Origin: Natronorubrum thiooxidans
GTDB taxonomy: Archaea > Halobacteriota > Halobacteria > Halobacteriales > Natrialbaceae
Assembly (NCBI RefSeq): GCF_900156475.1
Contig: NZ_FTNR01000001.1
Span: 310,001 to 374,000, forward strand
Reading direction: 5' to 3'
Length of the DNA stretch: 64,000 bases
The notes below the pieces were generated by a model. It saw nothing but the letters and a program-made list of their open reading frames with translations, ran no database searches and had not been told where the DNA came from. A program made the translations under genes and the position numbers. The first letter of the stretch is position 1. Every line of letters starts with the position of its first letter. Of the stretch, positions 1-7,543 are shown piece after piece.

Positions 1-1
1 C

Positions 2-967
2 ATGACAAGCCTGACCGAGGCCTACGACGGGAGCGCACGGGAGGTGACGAGTTCCAGGCGGCTGTATGCCGGGACGGTACTCGTCTTGCTTGGCGCGATC
101 CTGGCCGTCGTCGCCGTGCTTCTGGCGACGACCAACCTTTTCGGAGGGTACGCGACGACGCTCTCGCCGGGGATGGATGCCCACTACGCGTCGATCCGGA
201 TCGCGGGTGTCCTCGCCGGGCTCGGCGTGCCGACCGCGCTCGTCGGCGTCTTCCTCGTGTTACCGGCCGGTCGCCGCGTCCAGGCCGCCGCCGCGATCAG
301 CGTGAGCCTGTGCCTGCTCGGCGTCGTCCTCTTCTGGGACGCCTACCCCCATCATTGGCGAGGCTACAACAAGGACCTGACACTGCGTGTCTCAGCCGTC
401 TACCTGCTCGGGCTCTTTACCGCCGTCTGGAGCCTGTTTACCGCCGTCGTCAACTTCAAAACGCGTAACGACCCCGGTGGTGCCCTCGAGATGAACGTCA
501 CTCGCCACAACCAGACCGTCGTCGAAGTCACCGAATCGAACGACTCGGGTGGGCTCGGCGGGATCGGCTTCCTCGGTGGAACGCCCGACGGCGAGGTCGA
601 AACACAGACCAATACGGACGACGCTGACGACACCACGTTCTCGTACGACGATGCGTCGGCCCAGTCGACATCGAAATCGACATCCGGCAACGGCCGCACT
701 CGAGCCCAGGCTGCCGGCGTGGCGACCAGTGACGGCGGCACGGCCGCCTCGGATATCTCCTCGCCGCTCGATGCTGGCGACGGTCGTGACGCAGAGATCG
801 TCGACGCGCCGACGGAACAGCCAACCGAAGCTACGGACCGCTACTGTGGCAACTGCAGCCAGTTCGAATACGTTCGCTCGTCGGACGGGATGGTCCCCTA
901 CTGTGCCCACCACGAGACGGCGATGGACGATATGGACGCCTGTGCGGAGTGGACGCCGAACAACTAG
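2..967 (+). CDS. DUF7139-like haloarchaeal membrane protein with C-terminal Cys knuckle
   Basis: Protein of 321 aa whose function is unknown. The ATG is at base 2 of the window, so an upstream extension cannot be excluded. Four hydrophobic segments are visible near residues 22-46, 66-88, 92-112 and 130-150, with the motif FWDAYPHHWRGY between the third and fourth. A long acidic Ser/Thr/Asp linker (about 165-275) leads to a C-terminal knuckle C282-x2-C285-x15-C301-x12-C314, which probably binds a metal on the cytoplasmic side. The membrane half resembles the N-terminus of the large protein at 44641-47535, so the two are paralogues. The family name is recalled, not searched. Confidence 0.8.
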   Translation: MTSLTEAYDGSAREVTSSRRLYAGTVLVLLGAILAVVAVLLATTNLFGGYATTLSPGMDAHYASIRIAGVLAGLGVPTALVGVFLVLPAGRRVQAAAAISVSLCLLGVVLFWDAYPHHWRGYNKDLTLRVSAVYLLGLFTAVWSLFTAVVNFKTRNDPGGALEMNVTRHNQTVVEVTESNDSGGLGGIGFLGGTPDGEVETQTNTDDADDTTFSYDDASAQSTSKSTSGNGRTRAQAAGVATSDGGTAASDISSPLDAGDGRDAEIVDAPTEQPTEATDRYCGNCSQFEYVRSSDGMVPYCAHHETAMDDMDACAEWTPNN

Positions 968-1066
968 CCGTTCGACCCGATCCCGATCCTCTCGGTCCTG
1001 TTGTGTTTTCATCTCGAGGATGTCAGTTCCGAACGCCCTCGAGTGATCGAACTCGAAGCCGTCGGT

Positions 1067-1552
1067 CTAGAAGCCGGCTGCCTGTCGTCCCATCTCGAAG
1101 CCCCACTGGGGGACCTCGTAGACGATCAGGGCGACGATCAGCAGTTCGAGGACGGTGATGATCACCGTTACCAGATCCGCGCGACTACTGCTGACGGTGA
1201 CACCTGTCGGGAGTCCGTACTCCTGTTTCAGCAGTGGGTAAAATAGCGCGATCCCGCGCCTGCTGCCCGCCATGTCGAGCACGTAGTGGGTCAAGACGCC
1301 GATCCAGACGTACTCGAGGTTGCCGAAGACGTACGGGAAGGCGAGAAAGGCGGCCAGAAGCGGCAGGTTGTGTAACGTTTTGCGGTGTTTGCCAAACGCC
1401 GTGTCGATGTCGGGCACCATCGCCCCGAGCGTCACCGGTACCCCGATCGCGACGATCGTCCGAAACGTCTCGAGATCCCCTGCTGGCTCGAGGAGATACC
1501 CCAGTCCGAGACTCAAGAGGATGGCATTGAGTACGTGTCCCTTCTTGTTCAT
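1067..1552 (-). CDS. YdjM/LexA-binding-type membrane-bound metal-dependent hydrolase family protein
   Basis: Protein of 161 aa with hydrophobic segments near residues 8-22, 30-45, 62-90 and 125-148. The signature residues of the YdjM (DUF457) family are visible: an N-terminal MNKKGHVLNA with His, then PDID and a later THYVLDMAGS, which together form the likely metal site in or at the membrane. Family members are called inner-membrane hydrolases, but no substrate is established. It is convergent with the DUF7139-like gene to its left and 72 bases downstream of the CinA gene, which is read in the same direction. Confidence 0.75.
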   Translation of the reverse strand: MNKKGHVLNAILLSLGLGYLLEPAGDLETFRTIVAIGVPVTLGAMVPDIDTAFGKHRKTLHNLPLLAAFLAFPYVFGNLEYVWIGVLTHYVLDMAGSRRGIALFYPLLKQEYGLPTGVTVSSSRADLVTVIITVLELLIVALIVYEVPQWGFEMGRQAAGF

Positions 1553-1624
1553 CTACCCGCTACTGGCGACGCGAGCCTCGAATAGTTTTCTTTCGGGGAC
1601 TGTCTCCGTGTGGTACTAATCTGT

Positions 1625-2143
1625 CTACTGCGAATCAATCGCCGCGAGTAGGTCCTCGAGTGCCTGGTCGACGGTTTTCGACCGGACAGCGGCGCGGTCG
1701 CCGTCGAAGACGTATCGGGAGACGGACGCAAACGACGACTCGCTGCCCCATGGGCCGGCGTAGGCGACGCCGATGTAGACGGTGCCGACCGGGTTTTCTT
1801 CGGTTCCGCCGGTCGGGCCGGCGATTCCCGTCGTTGCGACGCCCCAGGTAACGTCGGTGACGTCCCGAACACCCTGGGCCATCTGGCGGGCGACGGGTTC
1901 GGAGACGGCGCCGTGTTCGTCGAGTGCCTCACGGCTGACCCCGAGATGGCGACGTTTGGCGTCGTACGCGTAGGTCGCCAGCGCCGAATCGAAGTAGTCG
2001 CTTGCGCCCGGGACGGCCGTGATGGCAGCCCCGATCAACCCGCCAGTACAGGACTCCGCGACGGCGACGGTTTCGTTGCGGTCTCGAAGCGCGTCGCCGA
2101 CTGCTACAGGGAGGTCGCGATCGATGTCGTCGGTCATGTTCAT
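1625..2143 (-). CDS. CinA C-terminal domain protein (nicotinamide-nucleotide amidohydrolase, PncC type)
   Basis: Protein of 172 aa from the ATG at 2143; the frame stays open to 2986, but that extension lies across the divergent aminotransferase and is rejected. It is a stand-alone CinA C-terminal domain: VAVAESCTGGLIGAAIT carries the catalytic Ser, and TTGIAGPTGGTEENPVG and GTVYIGVA follow. Family members deamidate nicotinamide mononucleotide to nicotinate mononucleotide in NAD recycling. The N-terminal molybdopterin-like domain of bacterial CinA is absent, as is usual for PncC. A second in-frame ATG lies two codons later at 2137. Divergent from the aminotransferase at 2252. Confidence 0.88.
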   Translation of the reverse strand: MNMTDDIDRDLPVAVGDALRDRNETVAVAESCTGGLIGAAITAVPGASDYFDSALATYAYDAKRRHLGVSREALDEHGAVSEPVARQMAQGVRDVTDVTWGVATTGIAGPTGGTEENPVGTVYIGVAYAGPWGSESSFASVSRYVFDGDRAAVRSKTVDQALEDLLAAIDSQ

Positions 2144-2251
2144 ATGCGAGCCGACGCGTTGCTGGACCGTCAAAGCCGAGGGTCGAGTGGGGCGCTGTCT
2201 CGCCGACGAGAAACGGAAAGAACGACGGTCCGTGGCCCCCGTGCTTCCGAT

Positions 2252-3352
2252 ATGAACTACGAGACGCCGCTGTTCTTTCACGTGATGGAGTATGCGGGGC
2301 GGGCGGACCGCGACGTGATCGACATGGTCAGCGGCAACCCCGACTGGGAGCCGCCGCAGGCGCTTCGTGACGGGCTCCACGAGTACGCCGACCTCGAGCC
2401 CGACCAGTTCCAGTACCCGCCGAGTCACGGGTTGGGCGAGTTGCGCGAGGAGATCGCCGCCCGCCGGGGCGTCGACAGCGAGCAAGTCGTCGTCACGAAC
2501 GGGGCCGGTGAGGCGAACTACCTCGCGATGGCGCGCGCACTCGAGCGCGACCGCGGCGACGAGATCATCCTGACGGACCCGGTCTACCCCTACTATCCCG
2601 GGAAGACGACGATGCTCGGCGGGATACAGCGGTTCGTCCCAACGGACGAGACAGGCCAACTCGATCCTGCCGACGTCCGCGCCGCCGCGAGCGAGGAGAC
2701 GGCGGCGATCGTGGTCAACTCGCCGAACAACCCGACGGGCGCGGTCTACCCCGAGGAGACGGTCGAGGCGCTGGTCGAGATCGCCGAGGAGTACGACGCA
2801 ATCGTCGTCAGCGACGAGGTGTACGACCACTACGACCTCTCGGGGACGTTCTCGAGTGCGCTCGCTGTCGACTCGGACCACCGAATCATCACCAACGCGT
2901 TCTCGAAGTCGCTGGCGATCACGGGCTTTCGCGTCGGCTACGCGATCTTTCCGCCGGAACTCGTCGAAGACGCCAAGAGCCGACACATGCTGGTCAACGT
3001 CGCCGGGAGCCGTCCCAGCCAGTACGCCGTGTTACACGCGCTCCGGGAGACGGGACCGGAGTACTACGAACAAAATCGCGAATTACTCCGCGAGCGCGTC
3101 GAGACGTTCACCGACGCGTTGGATGCCGCAGGTGCGTCGTACACGACGCCGCAGGGTTCGTTTTACGTGCTGGCGCGCTTCGACGGCTATCCCGGCACCC
3201 TCGAGAACGTCGAACGGCTGATCGACGAGGCCGGCGTCGCCGGAATGCCCGGCGAGGCGTTCGGTAACTCGCGGTCGGAGTGGCTCCGGTTTGCCCTCGT
3301 GACGCCACGCGTCGAGGCGGCAGCCGAGCGACTAGCAGCCTACTTCGACTGA
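2252..3352 (+). CDS. PLP-dependent class I/II aminotransferase
   Basis: Protein of 366 aa starting MNYETPLFF at 2252; the frame is open upstream to 1913 but that part overlaps the CinA gene. Fold-type I aminotransferase features are in order: GNPDWEPP near the N-terminus, TNGAGEANYLAMA for phosphate binding, NSPNNPTGAVY with the substrate and PLP Asn, VSDEVYDHY with Asp and Tyr, and the PLP lysine in NAFSKSLAITGFRVGY. A conserved Arg for the substrate carboxylate is in EWLRFALV. The exact substrate cannot be read; aspartate or a hydrophobic amino acid are the usual options in this subgroup. Confidence 0.88.
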   Translation: MNYETPLFFHVMEYAGRADRDVIDMVSGNPDWEPPQALRDGLHEYADLEPDQFQYPPSHGLGELREEIAARRGVDSEQVVVTNGAGEANYLAMARALERDRGDEIILTDPVYPYYPGKTTMLGGIQRFVPTDETGQLDPADVRAAASEETAAIVVNSPNNPTGAVYPEETVEALVEIAEEYDAIVVSDEVYDHYDLSGTFSSALAVDSDHRIITNAFSKSLAITGFRVGYAIFPPELVEDAKSRHMLVNVAGSRPSQYAVLHALRETGPEYYEQNRELLRERVETFTDALDAAGASYTTPQGSFYVLARFDGYPGTLENVERLIDEAGVAGMPGEAFGNSRSEWLRFALVTPRVEAAAERLAAYFD

Positions 3353-3389
3353 CGACGGAGTTGGACGGCTGTTCGACACCGACCGGTAA

Positions 3390-3647
3390 CTATCGGAGCG
3401 TGCCCGACCACGAGCAGTCGGTACACGTGAACAGGCCAGCGCCGTTGGTTGTCTCGCTGTCACAGGCCGGACAGGACAGCGAGCCGGCGGCACCAATCGC
3501 GCCGGCCGTCTCGGTCGGCCGGAGGACGCCTCGAGCGGTCGGCGTCGGCAGTGAGTAGCCGGAGCGGTCACCCTCGTAGGGGAATCGTTCGTTGTCCGTG
3601 CGGTCGGTCGTCGAGTCGCTGGAGTTCTGAATGAGCTGGGATGTCAT
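3390..3647 (-). CDS. Small zinc-ribbon protein
   Basis: Protein of 85 aa from MTSQLIQNSS at 3647; an ATG ten codons upstream (3677) is the alternative. The C-terminus holds CPACDSETTNGAGLFTCTDC, two CxxC knuckles 12 residues apart, typical of the very small single-zinc proteins common in haloarchaea. The N-terminal half is polar and probably disordered. No function can be assigned. It is convergent with the aminotransferase, 37 bases away, and divergent from the Get3-like gene at 3892. Confidence 0.65.
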   Translation of the reverse strand: MTSQLIQNSSDSTTDRTDNERFPYEGDRSGYSLPTPTARGVLRPTETAGAIGAAGSLSCPACDSETTNGAGLFTCTDCSWSGTLR

Positions 3648-3891
3648 GGGGTTGGTGAAACGGTGATGAATCATCACCGCTGTTGTCTGGCTGGAAGGCC
3701 AACGTTCTCCTAATTAATGTTGGGGCTAAAACAATTATGATGATGGGCAGAACAGCAGTATGTCCTAGTATGTATTAGGTCGGTATTATATGTCGTGCCA
3801 GCAGCGGATGGTAGACACGACCGCGTCTCGTGAGAGACAGCTCTCGGCCGGGACCGACGACTACTCGTGTCGGGGCGGGAAAACGGCTGGT

Positions 3892-5058
3892 ATGAGTGGA
3901 ATCGACGTCGAACCGGTCGATGAGACGGACGAGGACACGAGGACGGACGATGACGGCGCACACAGTATCGAGGTGACGCCAACGGACTCCGTGACTGACG
4001 ACGAACAGGAGACGATCGACGTCGCGCCGTCCGACGAGCCGTTCGACGGCCCCGATTACGTGCTCTACGGCGGGAAAGGCGGCGTCGGGAAGACGACGAT
4101 GGCCGCCGCGACGGCCCTCGAGAGCGCCCGCGGCGGGACCAGCACGCTCGTCGTCTCGACGGACCCGGCACACTCCCTGTCGGACACCTTCGAGACCAAC
4201 GTCCCGGCCGAACCCGGCCGCATTCGAGAGGATATCCCGCTGTATGGTGCCGAAATCGACCCGGAGCGCGCCATGGAAGAGGGCCAGGCGGCCTTCCTCG
4301 GCGGCGAGGGCGGTCCGGGGGCTGCTGGTGCTGGCGGTCCGATGGGTGGGCTTGGCGAACTGCTCGGCGGTGAGGAGTCGCCGATGGACGCCCTCTTCGG
4401 CGGGGCAATGCCCGGTGCCGACGAGGCCGCCGCGATGCAGCTCTTGCTCGAGTATCTGGACGACCCACGATTCGAGCGCGTGGTCGTCGACACCGCACCC
4501 ACAGGCCACACCCTCAGACTGCTCCAGTTGCCCGAACTGATGGACTCGATGATGGGGCGCATCCTCAAGTTTCGCCAGCGAATCAGCGGGATGCTCGAGG
4601 GCATGAAAGGGATGTTCGGCGGCCAGGAGCCGCCAGAAGACGAGGCCGACCTCGATGATCTCGAGGAACTTCGGGAGCGGATCGAACGGCTTCGGGCGGT
4701 CCTGCGCGATCCCGCCCGAACGGATTTCCGGATCGTCATGGTGCCCGAGGAGATGAGCGTGTTCGAGTCGAAACGCCTGCGTCAGCAACTCGACGAGTTC
4801 GACATTCCGGTCGGCACCGTCGTCGTCAACCGCGTCATGGAACCACTCTCGGACGTCACTGACGACGTCCACGGCGAGTTCCTCGAGCCCAACTTAGACG
4901 ACTGTGCGTTCTGCCAGCAACGCTGGGATGTCCAGCAATCCGCACTTGTGGAAGCACAGGACCTCTTCCGTGGAACCGACGTTCGCCGGGTTCCGCTTTT
5001 CGCTGATGAGGTTCGCGGTGAGGAGATGCTCGAGGTCGTCGCGGCCTGTCTACGCTGA
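3892..5058 (+). CDS. ArsA/Get3-like ATPase
   Basis: Protein of 388 aa from MSGIDVEP at 3892; an ATG at 3790 would add 34 residues. An acidic N-terminal tail of about 50 residues precedes the deviant P-loop GGKGGVGKTT (60-69), followed by VVSTDPAHSLSDTF (switch I), VVDTAPTGHTLRLL (switch II) and a C-terminal C338-x2-C341 pair. Gly/Met-rich stretches (around MGGLGELLGG and MLEGMKGMFGG) resemble the hydrophobic client-binding region of Get3 rather than an arsenite pump, and no arsB or arsR lies nearby. A role in delivering tail-anchored membrane proteins is an inference. A TATA-like TATTATAT lies at 3783-3790. Confidence 0.88.
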   Translation: MSGIDVEPVDETDEDTRTDDDGAHSIEVTPTDSVTDDEQETIDVAPSDEPFDGPDYVLYGGKGGVGKTTMAAATALESARGGTSTLVVSTDPAHSLSDTFETNVPAEPGRIREDIPLYGAEIDPERAMEEGQAAFLGGEGGPGAAGAGGPMGGLGELLGGEESPMDALFGGAMPGADEAAAMQLLLEYLDDPRFERVVVDTAPTGHTLRLLQLPELMDSMMGRILKFRQRISGMLEGMKGMFGGQEPPEDEADLDDLEELRERIERLRAVLRDPARTDFRIVMVPEEMSVFESKRLRQQLDEFDIPVGTVVVNRVMEPLSDVTDDVHGEFLEPNLDDCAFCQQRWDVQQSALVEAQDLFRGTDVRRVPLFADEVRGEEMLEVVAACLR

Positions 5059-5092
5059 GCCGCGGCTCGTCACGTAGCGACGGCTGAACGCG

Positions 5093-5554
5093 TTACTCGT
5101 CGTCGAGTGGAACGACGGTGACCGGTCGATTACTCTCGAGTAACACGTCCTGAGCGATGCTCCCGAAGAGCATCTTGCCGACCGGCGACTGATCGCCATT
5201 TCCGAGCATGATCACGTCGCTGTCCTGTTCGGTCGCGAGTTCCAGAATCGTCTCGGCCGGCTCACCGACTGCCTCGTGAACCACGTACTCGACGTCACCC
5301 GCCTCGAGGCTGTCGACGACGGCCTCGACCGCCGCCGGAATGCGATTGCTCTCTCGGACGTTCGCCGCCATCTCCTCCGTGTAACTCTCGGAGAACCCGC
5401 CGGCTGCCCACTCGGCGTCCGGCGTCGTTTCGTCGTGAACGTGAACTACGTCGATGTGAATCTCGTCGGCCGTTGCGGGGATCTCGAGGACGGCGTCGAC
5501 CTGGGCACGCGCTCGCGCTTCGTTTGTATCAACTGGCAGTAAGACACGGTACAT
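5093..5554 (-). CDS. Universal stress protein (UspA family)
   Basis: Protein of 153 aa with the UspA fold: the start MYRVLLPVDTNE carries the first beta strand and Asp, DVIMLGNGD precedes the nucleotide-binding loop, and GKMLFGSIAQDVLL then PVTVVPL close the domain. The G-x2-G-x9-G(S/T) loop is partly altered (GNGDQSPVGKMLFGS), so ATP binding is likely but not certain. Family members act in stress adaptation, often as dimers in the cytoplasm. Convergent with the Get3-like gene, 34 bases apart. A second UspA is at 36102-36575. Confidence 0.88.
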   Translation of the reverse strand: MYRVLLPVDTNEARARAQVDAVLEIPATADEIHIDVVHVHDETTPDAEWAAGGFSESYTEEMAANVRESNRIPAAVEAVVDSLEAGDVEYVVHEAVGEPAETILELATEQDSDVIMLGNGDQSPVGKMLFGSIAQDVLLESNRPVTVVPLDDE

Positions 5555-5651
5555 AGTCGATGTTTGGTTTCAGAGGGCAAAAATGATCCTTTCTCGCCAC
5601 TGTAGCCGCGTTTTGCTACCGACACACATGTTCCGATCGCGGAGAGACTCG

Positions 5652-6848
5652 TCACTCACGCATCGCTGGCTCGTCGACCGGCGACTCGAGTCGGACGGCA
5701 TAGAGCAGGAGGCCAGCGGCGACGACGGTGCCAGTGGCCAGCAGCCACCACGAGCCACGGTAGCCGACGGTGTCGGCGAGATAGCCGAAGGCGGGTGGGG
5801 CGACGACCGAACCGGCGACGAGCGAGAGCTGGCCGCCGGCGGTCGCCCCGCCCATCTCGTCGGCCGAGACTAGCGTCGCCATATACGAGTAGTAGACGCC
5901 GGTGTTGCCGAGGACGAAAAAGCCGAGCGCGGAGAACGCGATGGCAGCGCCCCACGGACTCGAGGTCGTCGCGACGACGACGAACAACACGGCACTGGCC
6001 AGGGCCTGAACGATCAGGATCGCGCCGATCCGGTGTTGTGGGTCACCGGGAAGGGTGTCGCTCAACCAGCCCGTGAGGAGACGGCCACCGCTGCCAAAGA
6101 GTTGGACGAGCGCGAGGACGACGCCACCGAAGGCGACTGAAGCGCCGACCGCTTCCTCGACGTAGAGGACGGTGTAGCCGGTCGTCGTAAACAGCGCCGC
6201 GCCGAGGAAAAACCCCGCGGCGACGAATACTCGGTAGGGTCGGTTATCCAACAGGCCTCTGAAGTCGGGATACGACGCCCGGCCACCGTCCCTTCGGTGT
6301 GGATACCACAGTGCAAAACAGCCGGCGACGACGACGCCGACACCCGCGGCGAGCAGAAAGCCGGCTTGCCAGAACAGAATCCCTGCAAGCCCGGTCACGA
6401 GGAGTGCACTGATCCCGCTGCCGGCGGTGACGCCGACCTGTTTGATGCCGATCGCGAGGTTCTGCCGGCCCGCGGGGATGGTGTCGTAGATCGCCTTGTT
6501 CGTCCCCGGCATCGCCGTCGCATACAGCGACCCGAGGACGAACACCGCCGCGAGCAAGGCGGCATACGTCGGCGCGCCGGCAACCAGCGTGACGCCGGCG
6601 GCCAACCCGACGAGGCCGAGCGTGAGTGTCCGTCCCTCACCGAAGCGATCGACCACCGCGCCGACCGGCAACAACCAGATCGCGTATCCAAGCGTGAGCG
6701 CGGTGACGACGAGCCCCACCGAAAACCTCGAGAGACCGAACTCGTCGCGGAAAAACGGCGTCGCCGCGAAGACGGCGTAGTAGCAGATACTCGCCGAAAC
6801 CTGCCACAGAGTCACAAGCGAGACGGTCCGCCAGTACGATCGGTCCAT
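5652..6848 (-). CDS. Major facilitator superfamily transporter
   Basis: Protein of 398 aa from MDRSYWRTVS at 6848; the longer open frame lacks membrane character in its extra 44 residues. About twelve hydrophobic helices can be counted. The loop after the second helix reads PVGAVVDRFGEGRTL, a form of the MFS signature G-x3-D-R-x-G, and a related LLTGWLSDTL occurs after the central loop in the second half. No substrate can be deduced. It follows the tautomerase gene in the same direction after a 94-base gap, so they may be cotranscribed. Confidence 0.87.
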   Translation of the reverse strand: MDRSYWRTVSLVTLWQVSASICYYAVFAATPFFRDEFGLSRFSVGLVVTALTLGYAIWLLPVGAVVDRFGEGRTLTLGLVGLAAGVTLVAGAPTYAALLAAVFVLGSLYATAMPGTNKAIYDTIPAGRQNLAIGIKQVGVTAGSGISALLVTGLAGILFWQAGFLLAAGVGVVVAGCFALWYPHRRDGGRASYPDFRGLLDNRPYRVFVAAGFFLGAALFTTTGYTVLYVEEAVGASVAFGGVVLALVQLFGSGGRLLTGWLSDTLPGDPQHRIGAILIVQALASAVLFVVVATTSSPWGAAIAFSALGFFVLGNTGVYYSYMATLVSADEMGGATAGGQLSLVAGSVVAPPAFGYLADTVGYRGSWWLLATGTVVAAGLLLYAVRLESPVDEPAMRE

Positions 6849-6942
6849 CGAATGTCGCGTGCTTACGCGGGGACGTGTATCACTGTGCTGATCTCGGTGG
6901 TGTATTCGACAGCCGGGACGTGGGGTCAACCGTCTCCTACCA

Positions 6943-7317
6943 TCACTCGCCGTCCCACTCGCCGCCGACGCGGTCAACACCCATCATCGACTTGCCAGGA
7001 TGGTCGGTGAACACGACCTTCATGTTCTCGTCGGGGACGTCGAACGTCTCGCCGAGAAACGCCATGGTGGCGACGGCGAACGCACGTTTGCGATCGAACG
7101 GTCGACCCCGTCGGATCTCGGCGTCGAGAAACACCAGCGGCCCTTCGACGGCCCGTCCGAGGTGGAGATCAGCCGACTCACGCTCGCGGATCGTCACCGC
7201 GACGTGACCCGCCGTCGTCGCCATCTCCGTCGTATACAGTTCCGTCACCCGATCCGCAAGTGCCGTCTTTTCCTCGGCCGACAGCGACAGCGTCGTATCG
7301 AACTGCAACAGGGGCAT
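6943..7317 (-). CDS. Tautomerase family protein (4-oxalocrotonate tautomerase-like fold)
   Basis: Protein of 124 aa from MPLLQFDTTLSL at 7317. This start is chosen over the open frame reaching 7473 because it puts Pro directly after Met, the catalytic N-terminal proline exposed after Met removal in the tautomerase superfamily. The pattern beta strand, TALADRVTELYTTEM helix, VAVTIRE strand is clear once. The C-terminal half (MKVVFTDHPGKSMMG) could be the second beta-alpha-beta unit of MIF/CHMI-like fused forms. The substrate is unknown. Confidence 0.78.
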   Translation of the reverse strand: MPLLQFDTTLSLSAEEKTALADRVTELYTTEMATTAGHVAVTIRERESADLHLGRAVEGPLVFLDAEIRRGRPFDRKRAFAVATMAFLGETFDVPDENMKVVFTDHPGKSMMGVDRVGGEWDGE

Positions 7318-7510
7318 ACCTCGAGTTGGCCAGCCGCCGGTTTGTGGGTTCCGACGGACGAGCGAGCGAAATGCGGACTCGAGTCCCCCGCGCTCGAGCC
7401 AGGCCGTTTCGAAACCACGCCAACTTATCACGATCCAACTAGTCATCTGTTTACTTGACACTCGATTACACACCGAAATATTCGTGATATTTATTGGCGG
7501 AGATCGACAC

Positions 7511-7520
7511 TATTTATACT
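7511..7520 (+). promoter_or_regulatory. TATA box of the SLC13 transporter gene
   Basis: TATTTATACT centred 28 bases upstream of the ATG at 7544. The usual archaeal TATA-to-start distance is about 25-27 bases, so transcription would begin within a few bases of the ATG and the mRNA would be essentially leaderless. It lies in the 226-base divergent region shared with the tautomerase gene. Confidence 0.6.
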
Positions 7521-7543
7521 GACTGCTGAAAACAGATTCAAAA

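Noticed and set aside
2144-2986. N-terminal extension of the CinA frame
   Set aside because: It runs antisense through the PLP aminotransferase; CinA C-terminal domains start at the MNMTDD region.
3775-4872. 365-codon minus-strand frame over the Get3-like gene
   Set aside because: Mirror of the Get3-like coding region; no domain features.
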